This document shows, piece by piece, positions 57,601 to 64,000 of a DNA stretch of 64,000 nucleotides; the stretch's first letter is position 1, and the number at the start of each line of letters is the position of its first letter. The stretch is from NCBI GenBank assembly GCA_032718475.1, contig JAUCBJ010002302.1, positions 1 to 64,000 on the forward strand, in the 5' to 3' direction. Made by a program: the position numbers and the translations under genes. A model generated the notes under the pieces. That model had not been told where the DNA came from. It did not search any database and saw nothing but the letters and a program-made list of their open reading frames with translations. The stretch is from Nemertoderma westbladi (taxonomy: Eukaryota > Xenacoelomorpha > Nemertodermatida > Nemertodermatidae).

Positions 57601-58184
57601 AGCCTATAAATAGTAAAAGTTGAAAAGCTAGGTAACCAGCCAGGTGTTTTCCAAGCAACAGCTCGGCTGTGAATTTATCTAAGCTTCGGTAGAACGAACC
57701 AGTTTGGTCATTATAAATTCAGGATGGACCCAAAGGCCTAGAGAGCTGTTAATTCCTAAATTAGAATTTATTGCTAATCTCAATCGACTATGTTGTGGCA
57801 TTGTAATGTAGAATTATTAGTTAGTTAGCCGTGGTGTAATTTTTTACAATCCGACTATAAATTCGCTTATCGCCACTCCAAAATATAATTTTCATAGATT
57901 TTACATTTCTTAGCAATATTCAATAATGTGACGCGTTACATATAATTGAGGTTGAAGTACATTCAATATGATTTCTAATAGATTCGCATCGTGATTAATC
58001 TTACTACCGCTGTGCTGTTTCCGAGTGTCTATCGTATATTTATTTATGTAAGCTGTTGGCTACCTTGTTGAATATTGATCTCTCTCTAGGTTTGGTTTCA
58101 GCGGGCGATTTAACTAGTCTGTTATCTGATGACACTGTCAATGACTTACAAGCGATTGTGAAGGAGGTCACCCCCAAGGAAGAT
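24581..58184 (+). CDS. CDK5RAP2: CDK5RAP2/myomegalin/centrosomin orthologue (14 exons, 3' end outside window)
   Basis: Centrosome and Golgi scaffold that recruits and activates the gamma-tubulin ring complex. I rebuilt 14 exons from GT-AG sites; the phases fit throughout and give 1,471 codons with no stop. CM1, the gamma-tubulin-complex binding motif, starts at PRPMKEYEK (end of exon 2) and continues in exon 3 as MIDSLKADNFNLRCRVFYAEE, close to the family pattern ENFNLKLRIYFLEE. Exon 6 has EKKFALSRDKTIQGLVDEV, matching the conserved RDKxIQGL block of CDK5RAP2. Exons 8, 10 and 11 are long heptad coiled coils. Human CDK5RAP2 has 1,893 residues, so roughly the last quarter, with CM2, should lie to the right. 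Two introns begin with arrays of duplicated splice donors. Invertebrates usually have one gene for both vertebrate paralogues, so the symbol marks the family, not a one-to-one paralogue. Confidence 0.9.
25535..25645 (-). repeat. Partial GGAGCAGGTT-family end in intron 1
   Basis: Two inverted partial copies of the 23-kb MITE end (CCTCTGCAACCTGCTCCTTT, then CTTTTATTGTTTTGGTTAGA) beside a poly(C) tract at 25521. Confidence 0.65.
25785..26045 (+). repeat. Direct repeat pair in intron 1
   Basis: About 90 bp (TTTTTTCCCG, TTTCCCCGAGGA, ACCGGGAAATTTGAGAAA, ATCAGAGTCTTTTCATA) occurs at about 25785 and again at about 25962. Confidence 0.85.
26326..26497 (+). CDS. CDK5RAP2: CDK5RAP2-like exon 2
   Basis: Acceptor TTTACCCACAG. 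Ends GHVSPFMPRPMKEYEK, the entry to the CM1 motif. Donor GTTATT is weak, but it is the only one that joins the CM1 halves in frame. Confidence 0.85.
26646..26862. repeat. Poly(G) and poly(C) tracts around a GGAGCAGGTT-family end
   Basis: A G run at 26646 and a C run of over 20 at 26838 flank a copy of GGAAAGGAGCAGGTTACAGT...ACCAAAACAATAAAC (26722-26774) in intron 2. Confidence 0.8.
27600..27805 (+). CDS. CDK5RAP2: CDK5RAP2-like exon 3 (CM1 core)
   Basis: Acceptor CCCCTGTAG. Encodes the CM1 core ADNFNLRCRVFYAEE, then a helix ending KRKQELIEQA. Donor GTAAGT at 27806, phase 2. The last about 30 exon bases and this donor are the first unit of the 51-bp array. Confidence 0.92.
27776..30769 (+). 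repeat. 51-bp array of exon 3 end + 5' splice site, 59 donors
   Basis: Each unit repeats AAACAAGAGTTAATAGAGCA and GGCGAA, the exon 3 end, then GTAAGTAGGTGGTACCTGG, the first bases of intron 3. Donors recur every 51 bp from 27806 to 30764 (58 exact intervals). Only a few units carry substitutions. Both strands show stop-free frames of over 1,000 codons solely because 51 is a multiple of 3. Confidence 0.97.
30906..31029 (+). CDS. CDK5RAP2: CDK5RAP2-like exon 4
   Basis: Acceptor TTACTTACAG; joins in phase to exon 3. Encodes VERSRRLTQLQSTLRDCLKD, a coiled coil. Donor GTTGGT after CAG; the next exon continues in phase 0. Confidence 0.85.
31202..31480 (+). CDS. CDK5RAP2: CDK5RAP2-like exon 5
   Basis: Coiled coil LREKSLMEVELRDLRQFQLR, then a Gly/His-rich insert and SPDEDFWGSGLAGVYLV. 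Donor GTGGGT. 93 codons. Confidence 0.85.
31590..31853 (+). CDS. CDK5RAP2: CDK5RAP2-like exon 6
   Basis: Acceptor with a long T tract (TTTTTTTTCTCAG). Contains SRDKTIQGLVDEVKIRDRSI, matching the conserved block after CM1. Donor GTATTC, phase 0. Confidence 0.9.
32108..32285 (+). CDS. CDK5RAP2: CDK5RAP2-like exon 7
   Basis: Starts ILMGYAIKRNENEVINLYHS. The end is uncertain: donor GTGGGT at 32286 is used here; an alternative phase-1 donor lies at the GTTCTAAAGG about 36 bp earlier. Confidence 0.7.
32834..33100 (+). CDS. CDK5RAP2: CDK5RAP2-like exon 8
   Basis: Acceptor CTCTTCTCAG. Strong coiled coil (LHLVIEQRERELDRLKEDNS, FNELQAQLERQESEVVSLRA). Donor GTAAGT, phase 1. Confidence 0.88.
33457..33925. 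mobile_element. MITE in intron 8 with long inverted ends and CCGGAC motifs
   Basis: GTCACCCCAGGGCTGAACTG at 33457 is matched inverted at 33925. The arms extend over about 110-140 bp (AAATATTTCC, AGACATTTTAAC, TTAATTAAAAAAAATGACGA, TGTCCGG). The interior repeats TCCGG/CCGGA at least seven times. Non-coding; target duplication unclear. Confidence 0.8.
34266..34451 (+). CDS. CDK5RAP2: CDK5RAP2-like exon 9
   Basis: Acceptor TTCCTCTCAG. Less helical, Pro/Thr-rich (TLPTPPSVTFNKDLLSSTKF). Ends DVCMTSLLG. Donor GTGAGT at 34452, phase 1. Its last about 17 bases and the donor found the 32-bp array. Confidence 0.85.
34432..37183 (+). repeat. 32-bp array of exon 9 end + 5' splice site, about 85 copies
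   Basis: Unit TATGACGTCATTGTTGGGTG followed by AGTTGAGTATAG. The first copy is the exon 9 end with its own donor (TTAG|GTGAGT). Three unit types alternate: GGTGAG (donor kept), GGGGAG (donor GT lost) and a 31-bp GGGAG form. Every unit has the palindrome TGACGTCA. Confidence 0.96.
37239..37462 (+). CDS. CDK5RAP2: CDK5RAP2-like exon 10
   Basis: Acceptor ACTTGTATAATAG. Coiled coil with KVTELESRLVDKLAYIEQLE and RDDVIQKVNVNLKSLCDKNR. Donor GTGAGG, phase 0. Confidence 0.88.
37700..39752 (+). CDS. CDK5RAP2: CDK5RAP2-like exon 11 (large coiled-coil exon)
   Basis: About 684 codons in one exon, starting VDNEMRAKNQAVEEYSQLST. Almost continuous heptads rich in Lys, Glu, Leu and Asp, then an Arg/Ser/Pro stretch (YRSPRRVPAYADSGRSPESE) and a second short helix with QAIRLRNLWSWAMDRLSGKS. 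GC content rises clearly after 39150. Donor GTAAGT, phase 1. Confidence 0.92.
40059..40186 (+). CDS. CDK5RAP2: CDK5RAP2-like exon 12
   Basis: Acceptor TTGCTTTCTAG. Contains TSKSLPDLTFSLFGVNAMAE. Donor GTTAGT, phase 0. Confidence 0.85.
40590..44330. mobile_element. Large fold-back element in intron 12
   Basis: About 40595-40790 pairs inverted with about 44160-44325 (CCAATAGGGTTGGTG..., TTGTTGGGCTA, GGTCTAAATGGCGG, TTTTGAAAATCGGC). An internal palindrome joins 40830-41005 to 41125-41330 (TTGATATAAGCC, AAATGATTGAGAT, GGTCAGGCAATCT). GGCCACTTTTTGTGAGAAC recurs inverted at about 41320 and 44040. The middle has many TGTAACGC/GCGTTACA motifs and the 39-bp array. No transposase frame. Confidence 0.65.
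42470..43525 (+). repeat. 39-bp array with 19-bp sub-units
   Basis: Unit GGCGTTACACGTGAAGGACT followed by TAGAGATTAAGTTAGTGAT, with irregular insertions of a short form (TTACACGTGAAGGACTTAG) and of a GGGAT spacer. Lies inside the fold-back element. Confidence 0.93.
44497..44626 (+). CDS. CDK5RAP2: CDK5RAP2-like exon 13
   Basis: Acceptor CATCGTTACAG. Contains AEVIADLRSQLAVSMERGDI, coiled coil. Donor GTAAGT, phase 1. Confidence 0.85.
46332..46475 (+). pseudogene. Mini-protein ORF of copy 2, C-terminus replaced
   Basis: 47 codons identical to copy 1 except Val9 to Ile, then the basic tail is lost and the frame runs into the 13-bp array, which happens to be open in all frames (to 47306). Confidence 0.75.
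46473..47275 (+). repeat. 13-bp array, about 61 copies
   Basis: Unit GTGTATGCTCCTG, with CCC, CAC and CCA variants recurring in the same order in blocks. That implies larger duplications of several units. Confidence 0.95.
47857..47929 (-). ncRNA. tRNA-derived SINE head or tRNA pseudogene
   Basis: Read on the minus strand: GGATCAGTTGGGAGAGC is A-box-like, a loop CTTGGAA sits in a short anticodon-like stem, and GAGTTTAATCCCC is a decayed B-box. The total of about 73 nt is tRNA-sized, but the acceptor stem does not pair well. Best read as the head of a SINE in intron 13; the body would extend toward lower coordinates. Confidence 0.45.
47988..57473 (+). repeat. 30-bp satellite-like array, about 313 copies, in intron 13
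   Basis: Unit AATGAATACTAGAGGTCTCG followed by CTACGGACCT. The left edge is variable (GTTCTC, GGGGACC, GCGGACC, AAGGGG forms). The core from about 51200 to 57030 is nearly uniform, broken only by single-G insertions. The right edge is variable again. No coding meaning. Confidence 0.97.
57474..58089. other. No gene seen (end of intron 13)
   Basis: Unique AT-rich intronic sequence between the 30-bp array and exon 14. Confidence 0.6.
58090..58184 (+). CDS. CDK5RAP2: CDK5RAP2-like exon 14
   Basis: Acceptor TCTCTCTCTAG after a 13.5-kb intron. GLVSAGDLTSLLSDDTVNDL, then AIVKEVTPKED. Donor GTAAGT, phase 0. Further exons must lie beyond 64000. Confidence 0.8.
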
Positions 58185-58509
58185 GTAAGTCATTAACCCA
58201 TTATTCAACAGTTGTTGTATAAATATATAAAATAAATCTGAAATCTTGAGTGACGTAATTTGTGACAAAATTATATTTATTAATTAATTATATTATAATT
58301 GTAGTCCTAATGAATAATAAAAAAGAACTCTCATCGTGGAATAAGTTATTCATTGTTATTTTTATTTTAGCGTTTGAAAGAAATTCTACGATAATACGCC
58401 AATTTTATGTTGACAACATGTACCTCGTTTTTTTTTTTCAATTACGTAAGCCTGTTCTCGTTCTGTTAAACTGTGTCTGCTCAACTCAAATTATATTCGT
58501 GAATTATTT

Positions 58510-61500
58510 CTGACGACTGTACTGTACCACCCTGCGATACAACCTCGTGAAATATTTCTGACGACTGTACTGTACCACACTGCGATACAACTTCGTGAAT
58601 TATTTCTCACGACTGTACTGTACCACACTGCGATACAACTTCGTGAATTATTTCTGACGACTGTACTGTACCACCCTGCGATACAACCTCGTGAAATATT
58701 TCTGACGACTTTACTGTACCACACTGCGAGACAACTTCGTGAATTATTTCTGACGACTGTACTGTACCACACTGCGATACAACTTCGTGAATTATTTCTG
58801 ACGACTGTACTGTACCACACTGCGATACAACTTCGTGAATTATTTCTGACGACTGTACTGTACCACACTGCGATACAACCTCGTAAATTATTTCTGACGA
58901 ATGTACTGTTCCACATTGCGATACAACCTCGTGAATTATTTCTGACGACTGTACTGTACCACACCTCGATACAACTTCGTGAATTATTTCGGACGACTGT
59001 ACTGTACCACACTGCGATACAACCTCGTAAATTATTTCTGACGACTGTACTGTACCACACTGCGATACAACCTCGTGAATTATTTCTGACGACTGTACTG
59101 TACCACACTGCGATACAACTTCGTGAATTATTTCTGACGACTGTACTGTACCACACTGCGATACAACCTCGTAAATTATTTCTGACGAATGTACTGTTCC
59201 ACATTGCGATACAACCTCGTGAATTATTTCTGACGAATGTACTGTACCACACTGCGATACAACCTCGTGAATTATTTCTGACGACTGTACTGTACCACAC
59301 TGCGATACAACCTCGTGAATTATTTCTGACGAATGTACTGTACCACACTGCGATACAACCTCGTGAATTATTTCTGACGACTGTACTGTACCACACTCTG
59401 CGATACAACATCGTGAATTATTTCTGACGAATTTACTGTACCACATTGCGATACAACCTCGTGAATTATTTCTGACGACTGTACTGTACCAGACTGCGAT
59501 ACAACCTCGTGAATTATTTCTGACGACTGTTACTGTACCACACTGCGATACAACATCGTGAATTATTTCTGACGAATGTACTGTACCACACTGCGATACA
59601 ACCTCGTGAATTATTTCTGACGACAGTACTGTACCACACTCCGATACAACGTCGTGAATTATTTCTGACGACTGTACTGTACCACACTGCGATACAACTT
59701 CGTGAATTATTTCTGACGAATGTACTGTACGACACTGCGATACAACCTCGTGAATTATTTCTGACGACTGTACTGTACCACACTGCGATACAACCTCGTG
59801 AATTATTTCTGACGACTGTACTGTACCACACTGCGATACAACCTCGTGAATTATTTCTGACGAATGTACTGTACCACACTGCGATACAACCTCGTGAATT
59901 ATTTCTGACGACAGTACTGTACCACACTGCGATACAACCTCGTGAATTATTTCTGACGAATGTACTGTACCACACTCCGATACAACCTCCTAAATTATTT
60001 CTGACGACAGCACTGTACCACACTGCGATACAACCTCGTGAATTATTTCTGACGACAGCACTGTACCACACTGCGATACAACCTCGTGAATTATTTCTGA
60101 CGAATGTACTGTACGACACTGCGATACAACTTCGTGAATTATTTCTGACGAATGTACTGTACCACACTGCGATACAACCTCGTGAATTATTTCTGATGAC
60201 TGTACTGTACCACACTGCGATACAACCTCGTGAATTATTTCTGACGACTGTACTGTACCACACTGCGATACAACCTCGTGAATTATTTCTGACGAATGTA
60301 CTGTACCACACTCCGATACAACCTCCTAACTTATTTCTGACGACAGCACTGTACCACACTGCGATACAACCTCGTGAATTATTTCTGACGACAGCACTGT
60401 ACCACACTGCGATACAACCTCGTGAATTATTTCTGACGAATGTACTGTACCACACTCCGATACAACCTCCTAAATTATTTCTGACGACAGCACTGTACCA
60501 CACTGCGATACAACCTCGTGAATTATTTCTGACGACAGCACTGTACCACACTGCGATACAACCTCGTGAATTATTTCTGACGAATGTACTGTACGACACT
60601 GCGATACAACTTCGTGAATTATTTCTGACGAATGTACTGTACGACACTGCGATACAACCTCGTGAATTATTTCTGACGAATGTACTGTACGACACTGCGA
60701 TACAACCTCGAGAATTATTTCTGTCGACTGTACTGTACCAGACTGCGATACAACCTCGTGAATTATTTCTGACGACTGTACTGTACCACACTGCGATACA
60801 ACCTCGTGAATTATTTCTGACGAATGTACTGTACCACACTGCGATACAACCTCGTGAATTATTTCTGACGACAGCACTGTACCACACTGCGATACAACCT
60901 CGTGAATTATTTCTGACGACAGTACTGTACCACACTCCGATACAACGTCGTGAATTATTTCTGACGACTGTACTGTACCACACTGCGATACAACCTCGTG
61001 AATTATTTCTGACGAATGTACTGTACCACACTGCGATACAACCTCGTGAATTATTTCTGACGACAGTACTGTACCACACTGCGATACAACCTCGTGAATT
61101 ATTTCTGACGACTGTACTGTACCACACTGCGATACAACCTCGTGAATTATTTCTGACGACAGTACTGTACCACACTGCGATACAACCTCGTGAATTATTT
61201 CTGACGACTGTACTGTACCACACTGCGATGCAACCTGGTGAATTATTTCTAACGAATGTACTGTACCACACTGCGATACAACCTCGTGAATTATTTCTGA
61301 CGACAGCACTGTACCACACTTCGATACAACCTCGTGCATTATTTCTGACGAATGTACTGTACCACACTCCGATACAACCTCCTAAATTATTTCTGACGAC
61401 AGCACTGTACCACACTGCGATACAACCTCGTGAATTATTTCTGACGACTGTACTGTACCACACTCCGATACAACCTCCTAAATTATTTCTGACGACAGCA

Positions 61501-61770
61501 CTGTACCACACTGCGATACAACCTCGTGAATTATTTCTGACGACAGTACTGTACCACACTGCGATACAACCTCGTGAATTATTTCTGACGAATGTACTGT
61601 ACCACACTCCGATACAACCTCGTGAATTATTTCTGACGACTGTTACTGTATCACACTGCGATACAACCTCGTGAATTATTTCTGACGACTGTACTGTACC
61701 ACATTCCGATACAACCTCGTGAATTATTTCTGACGACTATAGTGTACCACACTGCGATACAACCTCGTGA
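58510..61770. repeat. 48-bp array, about 68 copies, in intron 14
   Basis: Unit GACTGTACTGTACCACACTG followed by CGATACAACCTCGTGAATTA and TTTCTGAC. Variants (GAATGTACTG, GACAGCACTG, CTCCGATACAACCTCC) recur as higher-order blocks between 59900 and 61500. Long frames on both strands are period artefacts. Confidence 0.96.
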
Positions 61771-61780
61771 ATTATTTAAG

Positions 61781-62609
61781 GACACGGGGGGCGGTTGTCG
61801 ACTCGCCCTCGCATCAGCAGATAATAGTGGCAATGGTGGTATTGGTCTATTAATGAATCCAACTGCACATGCAGCATTGGACAAAATAGACCAAATCTCT
61901 AACCGCATCATCCGTTGCCACTTATCATGTTCTGGAAGACTGGCTAAGAAATTTCCTAAGGTGGTTCTGATTGTGTGCTACTCTCCAACTAGTGTTGCCC
62001 CTTTCTTTTCTACCACAATCTACAAGCAGCTATTGATGGAGTGGATCAGCATGCATTCTTAACATTCCTGGGAGACTTTAATGCAAGTCTGCATCAATCA
62101 CATACATCTTCCTGGGTCTATAGCAATAGTGTTAACCGAAATTCCGTCCATCTTTAGGATTTTATCTCTGGAAATGGATTGTTTTCGGCTGGAACCCAGT
62201 TCAAGAAGCGAACTGGAAAGCTATGGACACATAGTGGACCCAGTGGTCACAAGTCCCAGATAGACCATATTCTGTTTCGTAGGAAATACAGGAGCTCTAT
62301 ACAAGACTGTAATGCATTTACACTTCGACCCTTCTCCAGTGATCACCGCCTTATTGTGGCCAAGGTAAGACTTAGTCTGCGTGCTACCAGAACAACGAAA
62401 TCTGCCTTGTCACGGCATGACTGGTCCTCTCTGTTGCAACAGCCAAGTGTGAGATCCAGCTTCACACTGCAGTTGAGCAACAGGTATGAGGTTCTTGCCT
62501 CTGAAGCGGCAGATCACTGTGAGGGCTATACTGCCTTCACAGAAGCAGTTAAGTTAGCAGCTGCAGAAACAGTTCCTGTATACCTTAGAAACACGAAAAG
62601 GGTCTCCTA
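61781..62609 (+). pseudogene. LINE endonuclease domain (APE type), broken
   Basis: Pieces in order: GNGGIGLLMNPTAHAALDKI and KVVLIVCYSPTS (to 62062), a frame change, LGDFNA at about 62068-62085, then GHKSQIDHILFRRKYRSSIQ and FSSDHRLIVAKVRL. The Asp-Phe-Asn and Ser-Asp-His motifs are those of AP-type endonucleases, which nick the target for reverse transcription. At least one frameshift and several stops. Confidence 0.85.
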
Positions 62610-63990
62610 GGACAGACAACAAAATTCATAAGTGCCGAAATGACCTATATAAGGCGCAGAAAGAGTCGCGACTCAAACAGACTACAGCGGCCAAGAATGC
62701 AGTTAAGGCTGCATCTAGGTCCCTGAACAGGCAGTACTCTGTTAATCTACAGGAGCTAATAAACCAACAGGTTGATGCCATCAATGATGCTGACGACAGC
62801 AGGCAATCATCCCAGGCATGGAAATCGATCAACTTGCTTACTGGTCGGAAAGCCAACCAACCACCAAGGTTAAGGCTGAATCACCAGCCGATCGCCTCAA
62901 TGGTTGGAAGGCCCACTTTGAAAAGCTCATCAATAAATGACAGGGTATTGCCTGATAACTTTATAGAAGTAAAAGTGTCTGAGTCTGTACTCCCAGATAT
63001 TCCCATTGGCGATATCTCCGTTGCAGAAGTGAAGGCTGCTGCAAAGAGCATTAAGACCAATCGTGCCAGTGGAGTAGATGGTGTTCCCCCTGAGGTCTTT
63101 AAAATACCTGAGTGTTTAAAGCTCATCTATCCCATCATAGTAGACATGTACCGAACAACAAGAGTCCCACAAGAAAGGAAAACAAATAAGTTGGTGCCAG
63201 TTCCCAAGAAGGGCAACCTAACACTCTTTGGTTCTTTTCGGGGAATCTCATTGATCTCGATTGCTGCAAAGCTATACAATAGAATTATATTAAATCGCAT
63301 CAGGGATCCCATTGAGAGACTGCTCCGTGGAAATCAGAATGGGTTCCGTAAAGGTCGTGGGACCATGGAGCCCATTTTGGCACTTAGAAGGATAATTGAA
63401 GAGTTATCCAAAAAGAAAGACAGGCATCTGGCTGTTATCTTTGTTGACATCTTCAAGGCCTTTGATTCAGTCTCTCGCTCACGTATGTTCAGCATACTTT
63501 CAATATATGGGATCCCTGATGAAATTATTGCAGCAATCAGATCAGTATACGATGGTTCGACAACATTTGTGTCTATACTGTTGACGGTGACACAGAACCA
63601 TTTGAAGTGTTATGAGGCGTCCTCCAAGGAGACACACTTGCACCATTCTTGTTCATTATTGTGGTTGACTATGTTCTACGCATGTCCTTAGATCATCATA
63701 ATGATGATGGGGGTGATGATAACTCCACCTACTGACTCCAGACGTCGAGGAAATCCTGCCAAGTACCTAACTGATCTAGACTTTGCTGATGACTTAGGAG
63801 TACTCTCAGAATCACTAGAGGGAGCCCAACGGCTCCTCAGCTCATTATAACATGCTGCTTCTAGTGTTGGTCTTTTTATTAACTCCAGAAAAACCAAAAT
63901 TTTGACAGTTAACTTTGAAAGTCCTCAGCAAGTCTCTGATCGGACCTTGAATAGGCTTTCCAGGATTTGGAAGTCACCGAGAATTAATCG
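62610..63990 (+). pseudogene. LINE reverse transcriptase domain, broken
   Basis: Frame 62834-63691 carries IKTNRASGVDGVPPEVFK, KLVPVPKKGN, FRGISLISIAAKLYNRIILN, QNGFRKGRGTMEPILALRRI and the motif A region VIFVDIFKAFDSVSR. Past about 63575 the frame shifts: EPFEVL-stop-GVLQGDTLAPFLF, then DLDFADDLGVLSES with the catalytic FADD at 63782-63793. GVLQGD and FADD, with the EN type, suggest an RTE-like clade. At least two frameshifts and three stops, so it is inactive. Confidence 0.85.
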
Positions 63991-64000
63991 GAAACTTAAG

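Larger units (their letters stand above)
61781..64000 (+). mobile_element. Degenerate RTE-like non-LTR retrotransposon (5' truncated, runs off window)
   Basis: Begins abruptly inside the endonuclease domain right after the 48-bp array and continues to the window edge. Endonuclease, linker and reverse transcriptase pieces follow in normal order but in shifting frames with stops. Same orientation as the host gene, in intron 14. Confidence 0.88.

Noticed and set aside
58491-61674. Long repeat frames on both strands of the 48-bp array
   Set aside because: Period artefacts with 16-residue repeats; no non-repeat coding flank.

Overview
The window is nuclear DNA from an invertebrate animal. The evidence is multi-exon genes with GT-AG introns, animal-specific families (an RNF146-type E3 ligase, a centrosomin/CDK5RAP2-type protein, a secreted IGFBP/thyroglobulin-domain protein), fragments of Gag, Penelope-like and RTE-like retroelements, and many MITE and fold-back elements. 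The phylum cannot be settled from sequence alone. There is no sign of a bacterial operon, CRISPR array or insertion sequence. Most long open frames are period-3 tandem arrays with no stops and are not genes.

Layout. 0-1 kb: start of a Gag-like ORF on the minus strand, running off the left edge. 1.3-2.8 kb: a GTT-rich array and a fold-back element. 2.8-4.25 kb: intact single-exon RNF146 (RING + WWE). 4.25-7 kb: AT-rich sequence full of AAAAAGTG/CACTTTTT motifs on both sides of an unrecognised minus-strand exon. 7.4-13.3 kb: a MITE, a 24-bp minisatellite, a 3.1-kb fold-back transposon with an 8-bp target duplication that carries a 60-aa mini-gene, and a second fold-back. 13.3-13.8 kb: GIY-YIG endonuclease piece of a Penelope-like element. 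15-20.3 kb: nested inverted repeats around a 2.3-kb palindrome. 21.5-22.1 kb: secreted IGFBP/thyroglobulin-type-1 protein. 23-23.5 kb: a TTAA-flanked palindromic MITE and a LINE scrap.

From 24.58 kb to at least 58.18 kb lies one gene, the CDK5RAP2/myomegalin/centrosomin orthologue, rebuilt here as 14 exons (4,413 coding nt, 1,471 codons, all phases compatible). It has the CM1 gamma-tubulin-complex binding motif across exons 2-3 and a 2-kb coiled-coil exon 11. The 3' end lies beyond the window. Its introns hold most of the repeats: a 51-bp array (59 copies), a 32-bp array (about 85), a 39-bp array in a fold-back element, a second truncated copy of the mini-gene transposon with a 13-bp array, a 30-bp array of about 9.5 kb, a 48-bp array of about 3.3 kb and a degenerate RTE-like LINE.

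The most unusual observation: two of the intronic arrays (after exons 3 and 9) are amplifications of an exon end plus its own 5' splice site. The gene therefore carries dozens of near-identical splice donors in a row, and only the first of each series keeps the reading frame open. The second strongest is the mini-gene fold-back transposon, present twice.
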